Positions 45,231-56,207 of a stretch of DNA of 64,000 nt are shown in pieces (the first letter of the stretch is position 1; the number at the start of each line of letters is the position of its first letter). Both the position numbers and the translations under genes were made by a program. The stretch comes from Lineus longissimus (Eukaryota; Nemertea; Pilidiophora; Heteronemertea; Lineidae). The stretch covers positions 12,216,001 to 12,280,000 of the forward strand of contig NC_088317.1 in assembly GCF_910592395.1 (NCBI RefSeq), written 5' to 3'. A model generated the notes under the pieces. It did no database searches. It saw only the letters and a program-made list of their open reading frames with translations, and had not been told where the DNA came from.

Positions 45231-46268
45231 TGTCGTCCGTTAGCAGGGCACGTTTCGTAACTGTTAGAGCTATTGAGTTGAAACTTGGTACACATGTACC
45301 CTTATGTAATGACACCTTGGAGACCAAGTTTCGGTCCGATTCGTTTCATGGTTTGGCCACCAGGGGGCCAAACGTTAAAAGTGAAAATATGCAATATCTC
45401 CCTTAATAGTAGTTGGGAAATTTTGAAAAAAATATGGTAGGTACTTCTAGCAAAGGTGCATCATATATCCTCCGGGTTTTTGATTTGACCTCCTTTTCAA
45501 GGTCACAGAGGTCAAATGGTGTAAATTGGCCATTAGGATGTAACGATGGCACGTTTCTAAACTGCAATGACTATTGATCCCAAATTTGGTACACATTTAC
45601 CCCTTAGTCAGGTGATCTCAGGGATCGAAGTTTGGTCCAATATGATTCACCACTTGACCACCAGGTGGCAAAATCCAAAAACCTTAAAAATGTGATTATT
45701 CCTTAACTTCTTGCCCGATTGCCACCAATTTGATATCATGGGTACATCTAACCACCATACAGTATATGTCACACAGGTTTTTAATTTGACCTTCTTGTCA
45801 AGGTCACAGAGGTCAAATGGCGTAAATTCGCCGTCAGGCCGTAACTATGGCACGTTTCTTAACTGCAATGACTATTGATCACAAATTAAGTACACATGTA
45901 CCCCTTGGTCAGGTGATCGCAGGTACCGAAGTTTGGTGCGATCTGATTTGCCGTTTGGCCTCCAGGGAGGGGGCCAAATCCTAAATTCTTCAAAATGCCA
46001 TTATTTCTAGTAATGACTTGCCCGATTGGCACCAATTTTATATCATAGGTACATCTAATTCTAACAACCATTCAATGAGTCACCCGGGTCTTCTTTGATT
46101 TGACCTAGTTTTCAAGGTCACATAGGTCGAATGTACTGTAAATTGGCCATTTTGGGGAAATTGTAATTGCTTGGACCTACATCAAACCTAACACTACATG
46201 ACACAATACCATGCTCTTTATCCATCTTTCCTCCACATGAGGTGAGCACAATGGCCCTGGCCATTTTT
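45098..46268 (+). mobile_element. CGT-microsatellite element with terminal hairpins, copy A
   Basis: One end is the hairpin AGCTCACCTCT-TAGC-AGAGGTGAGCT (45106-45131) followed by a (CGT)n tract (about 45148-45240). The interior is three tandem units of 301 bp, seen from GCACGTTTC at 45248, 45549 and 45850. The other end contains the palindrome ATGGCCCTGGCCAT (46251-46264). There are no terminal inverted repeats and no coding capacity. This layout of microsatellite, tandem core and hairpin end recalls the Helitron-like non-autonomous elements of molluscs (HINE/pearl type); that link is inference. Confidence 0.75.
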
Positions 46269-47040
46269 AGAAGAAGATCTCGTCAGTCATCTAAACTGCT
46301 TACTAACAAAGTCACTTTGATTACTTTATCAAAATGAACAATATTGGTGCCATGAATTAATTTCATTTTTCTTTATGTTATTTCCCCCTCCCTTATCACC
46401 TCGCAGTTAAAAGAATTAAGGCCTGGCCCAATACTCAGTCTGTTTTCTTAAAACAAAGCCCGCTCGCTCTTTGGCAAATATTCCAATTGTTTTACTGTCT
46501 TCTCAAATGGTTATCAGGGCAAATAACACCGACCCCCACGAAACAGCTTTCATAGGGGTTGATAGGCCGAAACCGACAAGGACAAATAAACGCAATGGTG
46601 CTGGCATAGGCAGAGTCATTTGAATAACTCTGGTATTGGCAATATTGGTTTGGACTCAGCCAAGCTGTACTTGGCGCAGCTTGGGCTGGGAACAGTCCTA
46701 GTTATACATCTGTGAAACGAGAGCAGCAGTCATGCTATTGGATATTCTTGGTGAGGTTCTGTGGTCTATGTAGAAACTTGCGCTGGTCCGGCAGTATGCG
46801 ACAGGATGAGGTGGTCTTTCCATGGGGGCATTTAAACTGTTACACCAATATAGCTGTCAGTAGCATCGCGGTGCCTCATTTACCATTTAATTTGTTATCT
46901 GATGTGTTTCTGGGCTGTATCAAAGTCATTTGTTTCAACGATTTGGCCCATTCGTATATATGAGTGCGAAATGTGGGGTGTGGGTAAAGTAGATGATAAA
47001 TCTCGTCTTGAGTAATTCTGCACTAACAATCTTTCAAGGT
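46269..47040. other. No recognisable gene
   Basis: The open frame 46712-46963 has no recognisable domain. The sequence lies between the CGT element and a LINE remnant. Confidence 0.4.
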
Positions 47041-47579
47041 ATTGCTCCGAATAGGCAAAAAGGCCTCAAACTTTGGAGCTAGGGAAGTGTTGGGAAGATG
47101 TCCATCATTCATAAAGACAAAATATCGCTTATTCAATGGTTAGATTGTTGTCTCTTCCAAATTATTCTTTGTTAAGATTAGCCTATCAACTTGATTGTAG
47201 ATCCATAGACAAGAAGCCTTCAATTTTTTTAAAACTTGCTGAGCTGCCTCAGTCAATAGAATGCTTTTTACTAACGGAATTGGTTGCATGTGGGAATTTC
47301 AAAACAGTTTAAACATGTTAAATCTAGCAAACTCAATCATTTTTATTCACACCTTCGAAAGAAGGCTACGCAATTCTCTTTTGCAGGAATTACGGACGGC
47401 TATTGAGGATAAGATGAAATTGGAGACATTCAGGTTTTGGTTGAGGGTCATACTTGGTAAATATAAACGAAGGAGACAACTTGTATATCGTCCCCGCTTA
47501 AGTGCTCACAATTTACGTATCGAAACAGGTTGTTATGAATGAGAGCAACGCATTTGCCAATTATGTGATAAGGGCCAGC
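47041..47579 (+). pseudogene. LINE C-terminal remnant, left part
   Basis: Frame 47261-47542 ends in RPRLSAHNLRIETGCYE. After one TGA it continues EQRICQLCDKG, the beginning of the Cys-rich knuckle that closes many LINE ORFs. The part upstream is badly decayed. The Harbinger element at 47580 interrupts it, and the knuckle continues at 49364. Confidence 0.6.
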
Positions 47580-49363
47580 GGGCCCGTATTCATAAAGCTA
47601 CTTAAAGGCCACGACTCCTGCTTTTATGATTGCATGACATGTACAGATCCTCAAAGAGTAGACTTAAAGCTCCGCATTAAATCAAGTTTGATCAAAATGA
47701 AGATGAAGCAAGATTAACTGTTTTGATTACATGTTATGTAACAGCCTTGGTTAGGTTTCTAAGTGAAGTCAGGCGGCAAGTTTACTGACATAGATCAGAC
47801 TGATGTTTGATTTCTTACTATAATGGTATAAATTTGTCTGTATTACCTTACCTTATTATAGGGTATATCGAAGGTTAGAATTAGAAATACAGACTAACAG
47901 ACTTCATGTATCAATTTTAAGAGCATTCATTGATATCTGTCCTCCCAAGTAGGGCAATAGCCTGATCTACATCACAACTTTTGCTGAACCCGCCGCCTGG
48001 CTCTAACAAGCCAGTTGCTAGCCTGATTAGGTAATCAAGTTGTCAAACACATAAATGGCTATATCTTCAAAATGGATGGAGCTAATTGCATTGGGTTTTC
48101 TGTATTGTATAAAGTGTTAGGTACACTTTTGAAATCGTCTTACAGCAAGAAATGGCAAAATACCTGGAGTTATGGCCTTTAAGTCAAAGTGGGGCACCTA
48201 AAATGCATCTTAAGTTTAGGTGGGGAACTTACTTAAAATAAGTCATATTCATAAATATGCTTAGGTCAGGTGAACCACTCAAATCGAATCTTAGATTTCT
48301 TAGGGGCAGTCTTAACTCTAAGTGGACTGGCTCTTTCAGTTCATTTTGAGCTCGGCTCTAATCGGAGATGATTTTGTTGATTTTGGCTTGGCAACAGGAA
48401 TTTGCACACAGGCGTGCAATTCGCAGGTAAAGGCTTTTTTCGTGATCGGCTCCATCTACTGGACTTCTAAAACGACTTATAATTATATCAGCGATATCGG
48501 TTTGATCAGCAAACATTCTTTTGTGAAGGATGACCTCGAATCGGAAACTAGGAAGAATTACGCGCTGCCTCCTGAGTTAAAGTTGCTTGCGACTTTTCGG
48601 TTTTACAATTTTTACGCTTGCGGATAATTCCAACAGGTTACTGGTAATACTGTCCACATTTCCAAACCAACCATGAGTCGATTAATTGCGGAGGTAACAA
48701 CCTCAGTGAACCAAATTTCTAAAAACAAGATGACACTCCTCAATTATATGTTTTTATTATCAGATTCCTCGTGTTATTGGTGTGGTCGATCGAATGCATA
48801 CACTGTGTTTGGATTCTAGGACCCTCGTTTCATGAGTGGAGATATGTTAACAGGGAAAACTGGTATTCCGTCAATGCGCAGGATGTTTTTGATGCATATT
48901 GTGGGTTTATCAATGTTGCAGCTAGATGGCCATGTAGCATCTACGACTCCGTTGTGCTCCGAGAAAACGCAGCAACAGATACTATGAGACGTTGGGAAGG
49001 GGATGAGGTCATCCATATGGGTATCCATTGCGGCCTTAGCTTAATACGCCATTTTTGAACCCAAACATCCCGGGCAACGATGATACAATTATGTACAGAA
49101 AATGCTTGGTAATTTGCACATTTGAATGCCCACGATTAATGAGTAATGAATTAATTTATAGGCAGACTCAACAAGAAATATGACACGGGTACCTGATGTG
49201 TCTTTTGAAGAAAGATAAGTGTTACACTCAAACTTCAGCGGTCAACCTAACTAAGTGGGGCGCTGAGTATTTTTATGAATCCCATTTTAGGTGGGGAACT
49301 TTGGGAAGTTGACCACTTAGGGTTTTATGGCACTTAAATTAAGAACTTTTATGAATATGGGCC
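47580..49363. mobile_element. PIF/Harbinger element 2, degenerate
   Basis: Inverted ends GGCCCGTATTCATAAAG (left) and a reverse complement of GGCCCATATTCATAAAAG (right) bound about 1.8 kb. The left end resembles the left end of the Harbinger element at 53561. Inside are transposase remnants. A clean 3-bp duplication was not found. Confidence 0.72.
48322..49058 (+). pseudogene. Harbinger transposase remnant
   Basis: Frame 48322-48627 holds LPPELKLLATFRFYNFYACG, which lines up with ALRFYACGSFQ of the copy at 54 kb. A following frame piece (about 48640-48730) holds HISKPTMSRLI. Frame 48771-49058 holds EYVNRENWYSVNAQ-like sequence and NVAARWPCSIYDS, equivalent to NIVARWPGSTHDA, the region of the second catalytic Asp. 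Multiple frameshifts and stops; inactive. Confidence 0.7.
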
Positions 49364-49600
49364 GTTGCAGATTTACATCATTTTCTTTTTAAATGTCCTT
49401 CATTTTCCAATGTACGGAAACCTCGAGTTGAGTTAATAAGAGAAAGTAAACAACACTTTGGCAATTTAGTAAAATAAGTGCTGCTCCAATTGATCCTTTT
49501 AGAAGTGTGGTTGGTCATGTTTATACGATGTACGAAGAACGAAATAATCTATTCAAATATGTTCAGTCGACATTGTATATCTCTCTATCATTCTCATAAT
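49364..49600 (+). pseudogene. LINE C-terminal remnant, right part
   Basis: The frame ADLHHFLFKCPSFSNVRK supplies the His and last Cys expected after RICQLC of the left part (C-x2-C ... H ... C), then VGHVYTMYEERN, a usual LINE ending. The Harbinger element therefore sits inside the knuckle region. Confidence 0.6.
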
Positions 49601-52600
49601 CCATTGAATTTATATTTCAAATTTTATAACATTTGGCCCTATGTAGCCCATTATACATTGTGTGCTGTCTACAGTTTTTGACGACGTTTCTTTAGCCTCT
49701 CACAATGTCACTTAAATTGCGCCAGTTGCACTCAAAACAGATAGCTTTTCTCCTTGGAATCAATCATCCATTTTCGTCCCAAATCCTTTTTTTTCACAAA
49801 AATATTACGTCATTTTAACAACATGTTGTAAAAATGTCGTAACACGCATTTTCCTCTGCACATACTATGCAACATTTTGCCAACATTGTTGCAACCAAGA
49901 ATGTTGCTAAAATGCTGTCAGTGTACACTACAGGGCTTTTACTTAATTTTATATGGTATGACGTCATTTTCGCCAACAGAGCCGACGACTTATGTTTAGG
50001 CGCAAGGACGCTTGTCCCTTGAACGGCCAATTTAAATATCCGATGTTTTTTACACTGTATTTTGAACGAGACTTCATAGACGGCACGCTTTGAATACCTC
50101 GATATATTGTTGGTAGTATAAAAAAAGAAATTAGTTGGTGCATGAGGACGTAAATCTAAACAAAAATGTATGTTTGGTTTGCCTTTCCTTGACGATTGTT
50201 TCGAACGTGTTACAACACGTACGACAAGCACAATCACGACATTCAAACATTAGCACTATTTACCAGCCAAACACTGCTTTGGTCGCGGGCTTTGCTTTAT
50301 CGACCAATGGAGAATACCCACACATCAATTATTTACGTCGATATAAAGGTGTGGCGAGGTGAATCATTTCGTAATATCATACATTTCGTGCTGTGTCAGC
50401 TTTTTGGCGAGTCAGTGCACGTCTCTCTCACATTTTGATACCATCTTGGAACATGTCCGGGGAATAGATAAAATGGCTTCACCTCGACGATGGTAATGAT
50501 AGAAGCTGCTAACCTGTCGATTATATGGTTGAGCAATTAGCATTTTGATCCTTCTTTTCAACAGTACTTGCTTGGTAAGGTAAAACATCAAGCCGCTATC
50601 AGTGGAGGTGCCAACAAGAAACCGATTTCAATAACCATGGTACTATTATGCAACGATTTCAAATATGTATGATGTCAGTGCTTTTATTTCCCCCTTGCCA
50701 GTTTAGGGCTATTGATTTTGAGGCAATGAAAGCTGTTTCGTGAGGGACGATGTTATCAAGATTTTCCCAGACATCCCTTTGACAACACAGCAGAACAATG
50801 GGAATTTAGGCAGAGGTGCGAGCGGGCTTTGTAGAAGACAGTATACCGTATATTGGGTGAGGCCTGTATTCTTTTAACCTGCGAGGTAAGGGCAAAATAG
50901 CAATTTAAAATAACAGTGACTGTTAAAATGTTATCTCGGACAGCTTGTATTAATCAGATGAACGTCTATTGAAGTTATTGTTAAAATGAATGGATTGCAT
51001 CTGTCGAGAAAGAAAAAATAATGCGTAAAGAAAACGAAAGCTAAAACGCTTCGTGAAATTATGGAAATACTGGAATAAGTCTATTTACTCCCGCACCGGA
51101 ACGGTTCTACAGCAGCCGGGAATTATTCGGCAAATTTGCATTAATCTTTTCTCCGAGATGAATAATTTGGCCATGTACTTTGCCAATAGGAAGGATCCAG
51201 TTTAGCACATATCTTGATCAATAGCGGCAAAAGGGTAAAATAACTTCATAATCAAACCCTTAAATGCTATGAAAATTCGAATGCTGAGGCTCCCTTATGT
51301 GGTGTTCGAAGTATGTGAATTTTAGATGAATGCAATTGTTCACGCCTAAGTGGCATCAAATATAAAGTGGTAACTTTCGCTGTCGAAACGACCGCCTTAT
51401 AAGGTGAATCATTTTAGAATGCAGACAACCAAACGATACCTTATCATCATTGCATATAAAATTTATCAATCTCATAACAGATTAGTTCACAATAACCTCT
51501 AACTTGGATTTCCTCAAATTTTGAATGAAATTGCCACTTTTCAACCCCTACCCTACCTGACGGTCGCAGTTTTTGGGTGATTGTAATGGTAAGGATCTCA
51601 ACATGACGCTAATGCTCTCCCCTTACAGCCGAGCAGGGCAATTTAAATATTAATTAAGAGACTATATCACCAGAAGACATTGCACATCTGTTTTTGGCCA
51701 AAACTGCCCGTCATGAGTGAGTGTGATGGTCATGAGGAGTACAAAGTGCCAAAATATTCCAATAAAGCGCGCATAGATTGATGTGCATATATACCACTAA
51801 ACCAACACACATAACTCCCACCAACTCGCTGTGAGGTTTTGTCCTTACCTCACACCACCACAAATGCTGGTAGGCCTAATTAGCTATATAAGTGGCATAA
51901 AGCATCGATGAATGGAAAGGTAATGTAATATGAATAACATGTCATTTCACCAAGCTATCACATCGCTGTTCTTGGCCATGCTGGCTGGTTAAGTCACCAT
52001 ACTCAAGAGTATCGAATGAAATTCCTGGAAAGGCCATAGATTTGGCATATGCTTTGACATATAAATTTGTAGTCCTATGCCCATTTATATACAATGGCCT
52101 TCAGTGCAAGGTGGGTCCAAAACTGGTTCCTTCAAAACATCATGATCAAGCCAATAGCAAAAACTTGAAAAAGCTGCAAATAAAATCACCATTTACTTAT
52201 AAACTATCCCAAAAAATGCTTTTGTTTCTCGTAATTAGGAAGATTGTCAACCTGAAAGACTGTTTCATTTATTCAATATTTATTACTGACCCCAGATATA
52301 TCTTTGATATAAGTTAGCAAGCAGCATTCGTTATTACATTTTTAGGTTTTGAACTTGTAAAAAATTCACCCAGTATATCTGCCTTTTAAAGCCCATCCTT
52401 GACAGATACTACAGTAATCACAGAAGGTGCTTGTTGCTGAAATTGATGATAACATAGTCACATGTTCTTTACAAAGGAAACAGTAAATAGCCTTGATTTT
52501 TGAAGACATTGAAATTACTTTGTTGGTTCAATCATCCATAATAGAGTTGTCCTCTGAAGGGAACAGTTCTAAAATTCTAACAGCCCAGGTCAGGGTATGT

Positions 52601-53560
52601 CATAATAATAAAGAAGTGTTATAATAGGTCTTGTCAACAGGACGTTAGCATGATGTCTGATTATGTCACTCCGGTAGAAATTGGCAGATGTCATTTTCAA
52701 TGCTGTTTAAGATTTTACCAGAGACATAGGCATACAAAATCAAAGTTATCCACATTGCAGAGGAAAACAATTAAGGCTGATATTTTAGAATGTTCCTTTA
52801 CTTCAAAGGCTTCCTTTATGTCTATTGTTGTCTAGTTAACGCTGCCTTACAGTATTTTAGAAACAACCTTCATTTCGAAGAAAAGGCTTCCTTTCTATCG
52901 CCACCTAAGCCTCATCCTCGGCACCTAGTGGTTTTCCATATGCTCCAGCTCTCGCTATTACAAACCCCTGGGGAAATCCATGTCCTTCAGACGGATTGTA
53001 GCGGTAGCAAAAAAAGCGCCCAATCAGAGCGTCGGTTGTATTTGAGTCTCGGAAATTCGTAAATCACGGACCCAGGAATTAATGCTCTCAGATGCACTAT
53101 CAATTGTATAGTCTTTTGCGCCATAGGGCTCGGGTCCGAGGTAGGTTAGTTAAATTTCAAAGATGGCGTATGAAACGCGTATTTTCATTAGCTGCTATTT
53201 TTAGAACATCCGGGTATTTTATGAAAATTCTGAATTTTTCAGTGCTGTTCCTTCGTATTGCGCGCACCCCGCTGCAAATTTATTTCATTACTTAATCAAA
53301 ACACAATTACACGTCTACACAATGTTTGACAGCATAGAATCGATGAAGTATAAAACGATTTAACGATAGGATTATCTTAAACTTTATTCATATACATTTT
53401 ATTGTCATATAAAACACTATATATACATACATTACGCACAGTGTATCAGGTCATCAGAACAGCCACCCTTCGCTGTCGATTCTAATGGATTTTCTCAGGG
53501 TTTTGTATGGGACGTAGGAGTATCAAAAACCTGAAGCTCAGGATGCCTAAGCCTAAGGTC
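49601..53560. other. No recognisable gene
   Basis: About 4 kb of AT-rich DNA. Short open frames on both strands (for example 49815-50246 minus, 52042-52317 plus) lack recognisable domains or a coherent exon pattern. Confidence 0.45.
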
Positions 53561-53696
53561 GGCCCGTATTTAGAATGCTCCTTAAAGTTGAAGACACCTT
53601 TATTTTTGGTTAGGAAGCCCTTAAATCCTAAGGATGGTCTGGGGCTTCCTTAAGAGCTGTTTCGGTGATTTTGTTGGTGATTTCCGAAGGAGCAAC

Positions 53697-54767
53697 ATGG
53701 GCGATTACCTAAACCGTGTAGCAAACTTAGGGAGGCTGCAGGATATAAACAATATTGGTGATTTGCAAGGTCCAAGGATTCGTCACGTCATTTACGTTGA
53801 TCCAGATAGACGTAGGAATGATAGAGAATTTAAAAAACGTTACAGATTTACCAGAGAAGGCTTCGCCAACATTTTGGATATCCTGCAAGACGACATACCA
53901 GAGCCACCTGATAATCGTGGAAACCCGATCCCACCAAGTATTTAACTCAAAGCAGCATTGCGTTTTTATGCATGTGGTAGTTTCCAAATTGTAGCAGGGG
54001 ACCTTGTGGATATTTCACAGGCTTCATTATCGAAAATCGTTGCCAAAGTTTCCTCAGCAATTGCCAGGAAACGTGCCCAAATCATACGGTTTCCATCTTG
54101 TCACGCAGCAACTACTATGCAGCAGAAATTCATGGATACTGCTTGTTTTTCGCATGTTGTTGGATGTGTGGATAGTGTGCACATTCAAATTCAAGCCCCA
54201 CCCGTGGAAAATAAGGAGATATATCGATGCAGAAAAGCATTCATGTCGTTGAACGTCCAGGGCATAAGCGATGCGGACCTCCGCTTCTTAAACATTGTGG
54301 CAAGATGGCCTGGTTCAACTCACGATGCTAGGATTTTTGACAACAGTCTGATTTGCAATCGGTTTGAAAACAATGAAATACCCGGGCTGTTGCTTGGTGA
54401 CAAGGGATACCCATGCCGACCCTTCCTGATGACACCATTTCGCAACCCGAATAACCCAGCTGAAAACCGCTACAATACTGCACATAAGAGAACTCGTTCA
54501 GTTGTCGAACGCTTGTTTGGGGTTTGGAAGAAGCGCTTTCCCTGCTTGAAATTTGGAATCCGGTGCAAATTGGAAACGGCTATGAAAGTTATCGTTGCTA
54601 CAGCTGTGCTCCATAATATAGCTAGAGACCTTGGGGAACCAGAAATTTCAGATGAAGAAGATGAACCCGAAGAAGATGAACATGACAATGCGCTTTATAT
54701 GAACGACAATGATGTGCTTGGCAATGCCATGAGACAGACTATAGTTGAACAGTATTTCCGTTACTAA
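53697..54767 (+). pseudogene. PIF/Harbinger (HARBI1-like) transposase with one in-frame stop
   Basis: One reading frame from MGDYLNRV (53697) to the stop at 54765, broken only by TAA at 53943-53945. The N-terminal part contains FKKRYRFTREGFANIL, a helical region usual before the catalytic domain. After the stop come ALRFYACGSFQ and ISQASLSKIV (a helix-turn-helix-like part). The catalytic triad follows: Asp in GCVDSVH (codon 54171), Asp in GSTHDAR (54324) and Glu in SVVERLFG (54507), ending in an acidic tail. The enzyme would cut and paste the element. All catalytic residues remain and only one nonsense codon is seen, so it decayed recently or is a sequencing variant. Confidence 0.9.
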
Positions 54768-54849
54768 TTCATCTGTGAATAAATATTGTAAAGAGAGTAT
54801 CCCGATTGATTAGACGAATTAGAAGCTGGTTCCATCCTGTAATGCAAAT

Positions 54850-55987
54850 GCTGTATGAATTCCTGTTGCATTTTAATCAATTCCATGCGCTCTGAGTGTC
54901 TTCCTCATCGAATGCCATCTTTTGCTTTAGGCGTTTCACCTGCAGTTCATGCTCTATTTCCTGCATCTTAAGCGCTCTGTCAAACGGGGATGCCGTAGCA
55001 GATGCATCATTCTCTGAAGCTTGATTTTCAGGACCGTTAGCTCGTTTACGTTGCGCTTTGCCTTTGACGACCTCCAATGTAGCTGGCTTTAGGTTCTTCG
55101 GCTTTGTAGCTGATGATGATCACGGCTCTGGTTGATGTGGCTGTACATGTACAGGTGGGTTGGGAAAACTCGGCTGAACGTCTCCGAATGCAGACGCAGG
55201 ATCTAATGATGGCAAGAAACTCATTTTGGCATCTGAAATTGTAAGAGATGATATTATTACTATTCAGAATAGTATTGCATCTCTGACCTGGTTCCAGGTA
55301 GTCTGAGTAGTGGCTCAATAACTGAATACCATTAGAGATAAGGCACCTTGGGGCCAGGTGAGAGGCGCTGTATTATATTGAATGGAGTATACTTTTGTCT
55401 ACAAAGTTAAATCATCATTAGTTCTCTGCCGAGGTATTTTCGACCAAAATAGTGGACTCCGTAATAATGTAGTGTGGTTGTATGTAGTTTTCTCCGACCA
55501 AATGGTGGACTTTGTAATGAAGTGTGTTAATAAAAAGTGAAATCAAAGTACCTTCTTTATGATATCCTGTATCGTCATCAATGTCGTTATCAAGTGGTTT
55601 CAGAACATCACTGCACATTGAAGACACAAGGTGGGACACATCATCAGCCGTTGCCTCTGGATCCGCTTCACCACTGCCTGTTAACCGACGATCTTTTTTT
55701 TCTTTGCTCACATCTTTCTTCGCCTTAGTTTTGAGATTGTCCCAAATCTTTTTTAGAGTTTTCCCATCTGTAGCTTCAATACCTTTCTGCGAATTAAAAC
55801 TCGTCACAATACGATCCCAGGCACCATTCTTTTGTTTCAGTATCTTGGATGTATTCTGCCTCAGTTCAATTACCTCCCTTTCCTTTTCACTAAGCTGCAG
55901 CAGCAAATGCTTCTCTAGTTCAGAAAATACTCTCCTCTTCCTAATTCCGTCACCAGCTTTTGCTACCTTTGCCTCCATAGCCTTCAA
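54850..55987 (-). pseudogene. MYB/SANT-like partner protein of the Harbinger element (two exons inferred)
   Basis: Exon 1 (55553-55987) starts at MKAMEAKVAK. It encodes a MYB/SANT-like DNA-binding domain: FSELEKHLLLQL, then NGAWDRIVTSFNSQ, then LKKIWDNLKTKAKK, with a basic helix after it. An intron with donor GAAG|GTACTT (55551) and acceptor TTTCAG| (55233) is inferred because the frame then continues sensibly in exon 2, phase 1. Exon 2 (to about 54850) has FLPSLDPASAFG, then a TGA after QPEP, then a coiled-coil part (IEHELQVKRLKQKM) and a frame slip near 54895. In this superfamily the MYB-like protein brings the transposase into the nucleus and to the ends of the element. Confidence 0.78.
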
Positions 55988-56207
55988 AGTATATGGGCCT
56001 AGTGCAAGTGCAAAGCACAGCAGATGAGGGTATTTTCATTTCAAATGCTCTACTCATTACATCATGAGCCATTGTGCTCCACTTGTTAAATCAGTTTAAG
56101 GGAGGCCTTTTGTAAGGTCTTCCTCAGCAAAGGGCACCTCAAGAAGGCCTTTCACAAAAGGAGTTCCTTCATAAAGGAAAGACATAAGGTCGCTTCTAAA
56201 AATGACA

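Larger units (their letters stand above)
53561..56207. mobile_element. PIF/Harbinger element 1, two-gene, nearly intact
   Basis: The left end GGCCCGTATTTAGAATGC resembles that of element 2. The right end is uncertain (about 56207, TTCTAAAAATGAC as reverse complement). Subterminal regions are rich in AAGGAAGCC and AAGGCCTT words on both sides. Inside are a transposase on plus and a MYB/SANT-like gene on minus, converging, the standard layout of this superfamily. Confidence 0.8.

Noticed and set aside
45047-45406. Open frame with a long poly-arginine run
   Set aside because: It is the translation of the CGT microsatellite inside the repeat element; the same applies to the minus-strand frame 45109-45327 and the poly-Asp frame at 60412-60669.
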